This document shows positions 6,039 through 8,592 of a stretch of DNA of 8,592 nt, in pieces (positions within the stretch are counted from its first letter, which is position 1; each line of letters starts with the position of its first letter). A program made the translations under genes and the position numbers. This DNA comes from Saprospiraceae bacterium. GTDB taxonomy: Bacteria; Bacteroidota; Bacteroidia; Chitinophagales; Saprospiraceae. Under the pieces are notes generated by a model. That model was not told where the DNA came from, ran no database searches, and worked only from the letters and a program-made list of their open reading frames with translations. The stretch is from NCBI GenBank assembly GCA_020628755.1, contig JAHDEQ010000184.1, positions 1-8,592 of the forward strand. The letters run 5' to 3'.

Positions 6039-8519
6039 CTACACTTTTAGTCCTATTACAAAACCTACGTCTTGAAAGTTCCCATTCAAGAAGGGAAAAA
6101 TAATGTCAAATCGCAACAGTCGAAATGCTTTAAACCCAATATTGTCTATGCCAATATTGAGTTCCAAATATCTATTGTTCTGCGAGGTATCAGGAACGTT
6201 TAGGTATGAAGTACCTAAAACTGTTTGCCAACCCAATTTTCTTAGCAAAGGAATTTTGTCCAATAAAAAACCTTCCAAATGCTGCTCGGCATGCACTTGA
6301 TAAAAACTGTTATTTGTACTAAAATCATAATAAGGCAAACGCAAAAAAGTAATATTATACCGTTCAGGATTACCAAATAAGGTTTGGTTGCCTCGAAAAT
6401 GATTATAATCGGGAAATTGTAAATTTTGACGATTCAAAAAAATACCAAACTCTGCATTAAACTCAAAATAACCCAAACGCCCCGTCGGCATATAAGTATC
6501 TTGTATTTTGAAGCGAAGCAAGTCAAAACGAGCTTGCGTACCCAACCCGTTCAAAGCTGTTCGATAATAGACATTGAGGTCGGGCCATTTTGAACCTTCT
6601 ATAAATTTTCGATTGGGATAGGACGAGAATTTTTGATTGATTCTAAATCGTAGATGAACATCAAAAATCAAACTTTTGTATTCGGAAAAGGAAGTAGGCG
6701 TATCAATTGTAGAAGGATACTGCGGATTGTTGCTGGTAAACTTGGGCATATCTGCCCAAGTGAAGTCTGTCGTATTGAAAACGGGTGCTTTTTGAGCATA
6801 CTCCAAACTGCTGCGTAAGAAAATACCATTGGCAATTTCTTGGCGATACTTGATTTTTCCGTAAGTTTTATCAAAGGCTTTCAAATAATTTTGTCCAAAG
6901 GCTAAGGTATAAAGCGAATTTAAAATGCCATTGATGGGCGGACTGGCATCAAATTGTTCCAAATATTTGCCACCCGAAAGCTCCAAACGAGCAAAATTAG
7001 TACGATTAAAATTATACCTAAAATCTATTTTTCCTCTCAATTTCTTATCCGAAAGCCCGTACTGTAAAACGGGTTTGATTTCGTACCAACGCAAGCCATC
7101 ATCGTCCAATTCGGAACGATAATCCATATCCAAATTGACCACCCAACCCTGAATGGTATTGAATTGAATGGCCGACACAGGCGAATCTATACTAAAATAT
7201 TTTTTTGCATAAGAACGATTGTAACTGTAGCCCGAAAGCAGATTGATGAACTTGAATTTATTATTTTTTTGGTCTAAAGAATCCAAATACGGTTTGGATT
7301 TCCAAACGGTTTGCAGACTGTCTTTTTTTACATAGTCTCCCGACTCTTCTTGGGTCAAAGGTATCGGCCTCGCCGATTCCCAAAAGCTCGAATCCCGTTG
7401 GTTGGAGGCTTCTTCAACGATAAAAACTTCGTTGGTAAAAAAGCCTTCTTCAAATGTTGGACTTAAATCATAATTGGAAAAAACACCCGTAAAATTGCCT
7501 CGTAACTTAAAACCAAAAATACCTCCTTGAAACTCAATAACTTGCGACATGACCACCCATTTTTCGAGCGCATCATGTTTCAAAGGAATATTGGTTTGGC
7601 GCAAATGCAAGGTATCCAACAAAGGCTGTTGTATGTTTTTACCCGTCGCAAATAAGTCAGTACTTTGGATATTCCAAGTATCTTCTACGATATAAATAAA
7701 ACCAGCAAAAACGGGATCATTTTCTCGTTTGGGGATGACTTCTATTTTGTTGATAAGGCGATTTTTTTCATCATAAATAGTTCCGACAAGTTGATATTTA
7801 TAATAGGAAAGTGCCGAAGAAGCAATGGGCGAAACCAATGGCCGAACGATGTCCAAGGTGTTTTCATAAAAACTAAAATTCATCATACTGGCTCTGTTAA
7901 AACTAAAACCATTGTCGTCGCCACTCACTTTGGAAGAAATCATAATTTCCTTGTTCTTTTTCGGAAATTGATAGTACATACGAGATTGCGATTCGGACAA
8001 ATAGACAATGCCTTGGCGATTGCTATCCAAACTGCCGCCCATATCGCCAATTTCTTGGCCCATAATTTTTTCGGGAGCATCAAGTAGTTTTTGATTGCCT
8101 TTTACATAAGTGTCGCAAGCATAAGCCTGTATAAGGTCACGGTAATAGGTACGTTTTTCGATGGCTTTGCGGATAACGGCATAGGCAGGATCTTCGGCAT
8201 CGGCTTTGACGACAATTTCGGCTAATGCAATGGATTCTTCTAGGAGTTTAACGTCGAGTTGATAAGGTTGATTGGTGATTTCAATGGGAATAACTTTTTG
8301 TTGAAAACCAACATATTGAAAAACGATATTGTAATTGCCTTTTGACAAGGGAAGGTCATAGATTCCTTCGATATTGGAGGTTGTTCCAGTCGTTGTACCT
8401 TCGACATAAACGCTGGCGAAGGCGAGTGGCTCGCCTTCGCTGTCGGTTATTTTACCGCTTAACTGTGCTTGAAGATTTGAATAAAAACAAAGAACAATTA
8501 AGAGGATTGTATATTTCAT
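6039..8519 (-). CDS. Outer-membrane-type protein with CarboxypepD_reg-like domain and DUF5686
   Basis: The protein has 826 residues. Residues 1-18 (KYTILLIVLCFYSNLQA) form a signal peptide cut before QLSG. Residues 20-95 form a CarboxypepD_reg-like beta-sandwich (LSGKITDSEGEPLAFASVYVEG, then IEGIYDLPL and YNIVFQYVGFQQKVI), the domain also found at the start of many SusC/TonB-type receptors. From about 110 (DPAYAVIRKAIEKRTYYRDLIQAYACDTYVKG) to the end it matches the DUF5686 family: a conserved periplasmic-type part, then a long second half rich in alternating aromatic and polar residues, ending FPFLNGNFQDVGFVIGLKV, which suggests an outer-membrane beta barrel. No TonB box or plug domain is evident. 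The molecular function is unknown; members are widespread in Bacteroidota envelopes. The start is ATG 8519 with an AT-rich lead (CTAAAATT) and no Shine-Dalgarno. No -7 promoter box is seen in the 73 upstream bases available. It appears to be a single-gene unit. Confidence 0.88.
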   Translation of the reverse strand: MKYTILLIVLCFYSNLQAQLSGKITDSEGEPLAFASVYVEGTTTGTTSNIEGIYDLPLSKGNYNIVFQYVGFQQKVIPIEITNQPYQLDVKLLEESIALAEIVVKADAEDPAYAVIRKAIEKRTYYRDLIQAYACDTYVKGNQKLLDAPEKIMGQEIGDMGGSLDSNRQGIVYLSESQSRMYYQFPKKNKEIMISSKVSGDDNGFSFNRASMMNFSFYENTLDIVRPLVSPIASSALSYYKYQLVGTIYDEKNRLINKIEVIPKRENDPVFAGFIYIVEDTWNIQSTDLFATGKNIQQPLLDTLHLRQTNIPLKHDALEKWVVMSQVIEFQGGIFGFKLRGNFTGVFSNYDLSPTFEEGFFTNEVFIVEEASNQRDSSFWESARPIPLTQEESGDYVKKDSLQTVWKSKPYLDSLDQKNNKFKFINLLSGYSYNRSYAKKYFSIDSPVSAIQFNTIQGWVVNLDMDYRSELDDDGLRWYEIKPVLQYGLSDKKLRGKIDFRYNFNRTNFARLELSGGKYLEQFDASPPINGILNSLYTLAFGQNYLKAFDKTYGKIKYRQEIANGIFLRSSLEYAQKAPVFNTTDFTWADMPKFTSNNPQYPSTIDTPTSFSEYKSLIFDVHLRFRINQKFSSYPNRKFIEGSKWPDLNVYYRTALNGLGTQARFDLLRFKIQDTYMPTGRLGYFEFNAEFGIFLNRQNLQFPDYNHFRGNQTLFGNPERYNITFLRLPYYDFSTNNSFYQVHAEQHLEGFLLDKIPLLRKLGWQTVLGTSYLNVPDTSQNNRYLELNIGIDNIGFKAFRLLRFDIIFPFLNGNFQDVGFVIGLKV

Positions 8520-8551
8520 AATTTTAGTTCAGCGCTTTCTATACCGAGAAC

Positions 8552-8592
8552 GGGGTGAAAAACCGAAAATGAAATGAAGGTTTTACCCCTTC
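8552..8592. repeat. Imperfect inverted repeat at the right edge, cut by the window
   Basis: GGGGT-GA-AAAACC (8552-8564) pairs with GGTTTTACCCC (8579-8589), leaving a two-base GA bulge and a 14-nt loop. An alternative small hairpin, GAAGG/CCTTC, overlaps it at 8576-8592. It lies 33 bp or more upstream of the DUF5686 ATG. It could be the terminator of an upstream neighbour, a dispersed intergenic repeat or a control element. The window ends here, so its full extent cannot be seen. Confidence 0.4.

Noticed and set aside
7665..8087. 140-codon plus-strand frame opposite the DUF5686 gene
   Set aside because: It is entirely inside a well-supported gene with a signal peptide and family motifs. The predicted protein has no recognisable domain, and no promoter or ribosome-binding context was seen.
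1..8592. Search for a defence, mobile, CRISPR, phage or biosynthetic system
   Set aside because: No repeat-spacer array, transposase, integrase, nuclease, toxin-antitoxin pair or biosynthetic enzyme was seen. The large genes are chaperonins, a receptor-like protein, a subtilase, TruB and a DUF5686 protein.

Overview
The window looks like chromosomal DNA from a member of the Bacteroidota. The evidence is a subtilase carrying a C-terminal domain of the type IX secretion (T9SS) sorting kind, a large outer-membrane-type protein with a CarboxypepD_reg-like plus DUF5686 layout, A-rich start regions without clear Shine-Dalgarno sites, and TAnnTTTG promoter boxes. A placement near Saprospiria is only a guess from overall flavour. 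Non-coding DNA is AT-rich.

Layout from left to right. (1) Positions 1-103 hold the groEL 3' region, with a small hairpin and a perfect 32-bp palindromic terminator. (2) A groES-groEL operon lies on the minus strand (2078 down to 104), with a likely promoter box at 2212-2219 and an inverted repeat in the groES leader. No CIRCE (HrcA) operator is visible. (3) Divergent from it on the plus strand are a BtuF/FhuD-like helical-backbone metal-receptor protein without an export signal (2279-3076) and, 8 bp later, a secreted S8 subtilase with a T9SS-type tail (3085-4740). (4) Convergent with the protease is truB on the minus strand (5528-4818), with a hairpin-rich gap between the two stops. (5) A gap of about 510 bp (5529-6038) holds one candidate 26-residue single-helix membrane peptide (5861-5941). 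(6) A DUF5686/carboxypeptidase-regulatory-like outer-membrane-type protein occupies 8519-6039 on the minus strand. Its upstream edge (8552-8592) carries an imperfect inverted repeat cut by the window end.

The genes do not form one pathway. groES/groEL and truB are housekeeping genes (protein folding, tRNA U55 modification). The subtilase and the DUF5686 protein belong to the cell-envelope and secretion side of Bacteroidota biology. The receptor-like gene and the subtilase are close enough to be co-transcribed, but nothing in the sequence links their functions. I found no defence, mobile, CRISPR, prophage or biosynthetic system and no RNA gene. This is mostly ordinary core genome. The items most worth a second look are the 26-codon ORF, the signal-less receptor protein and several compact inverted repeats.
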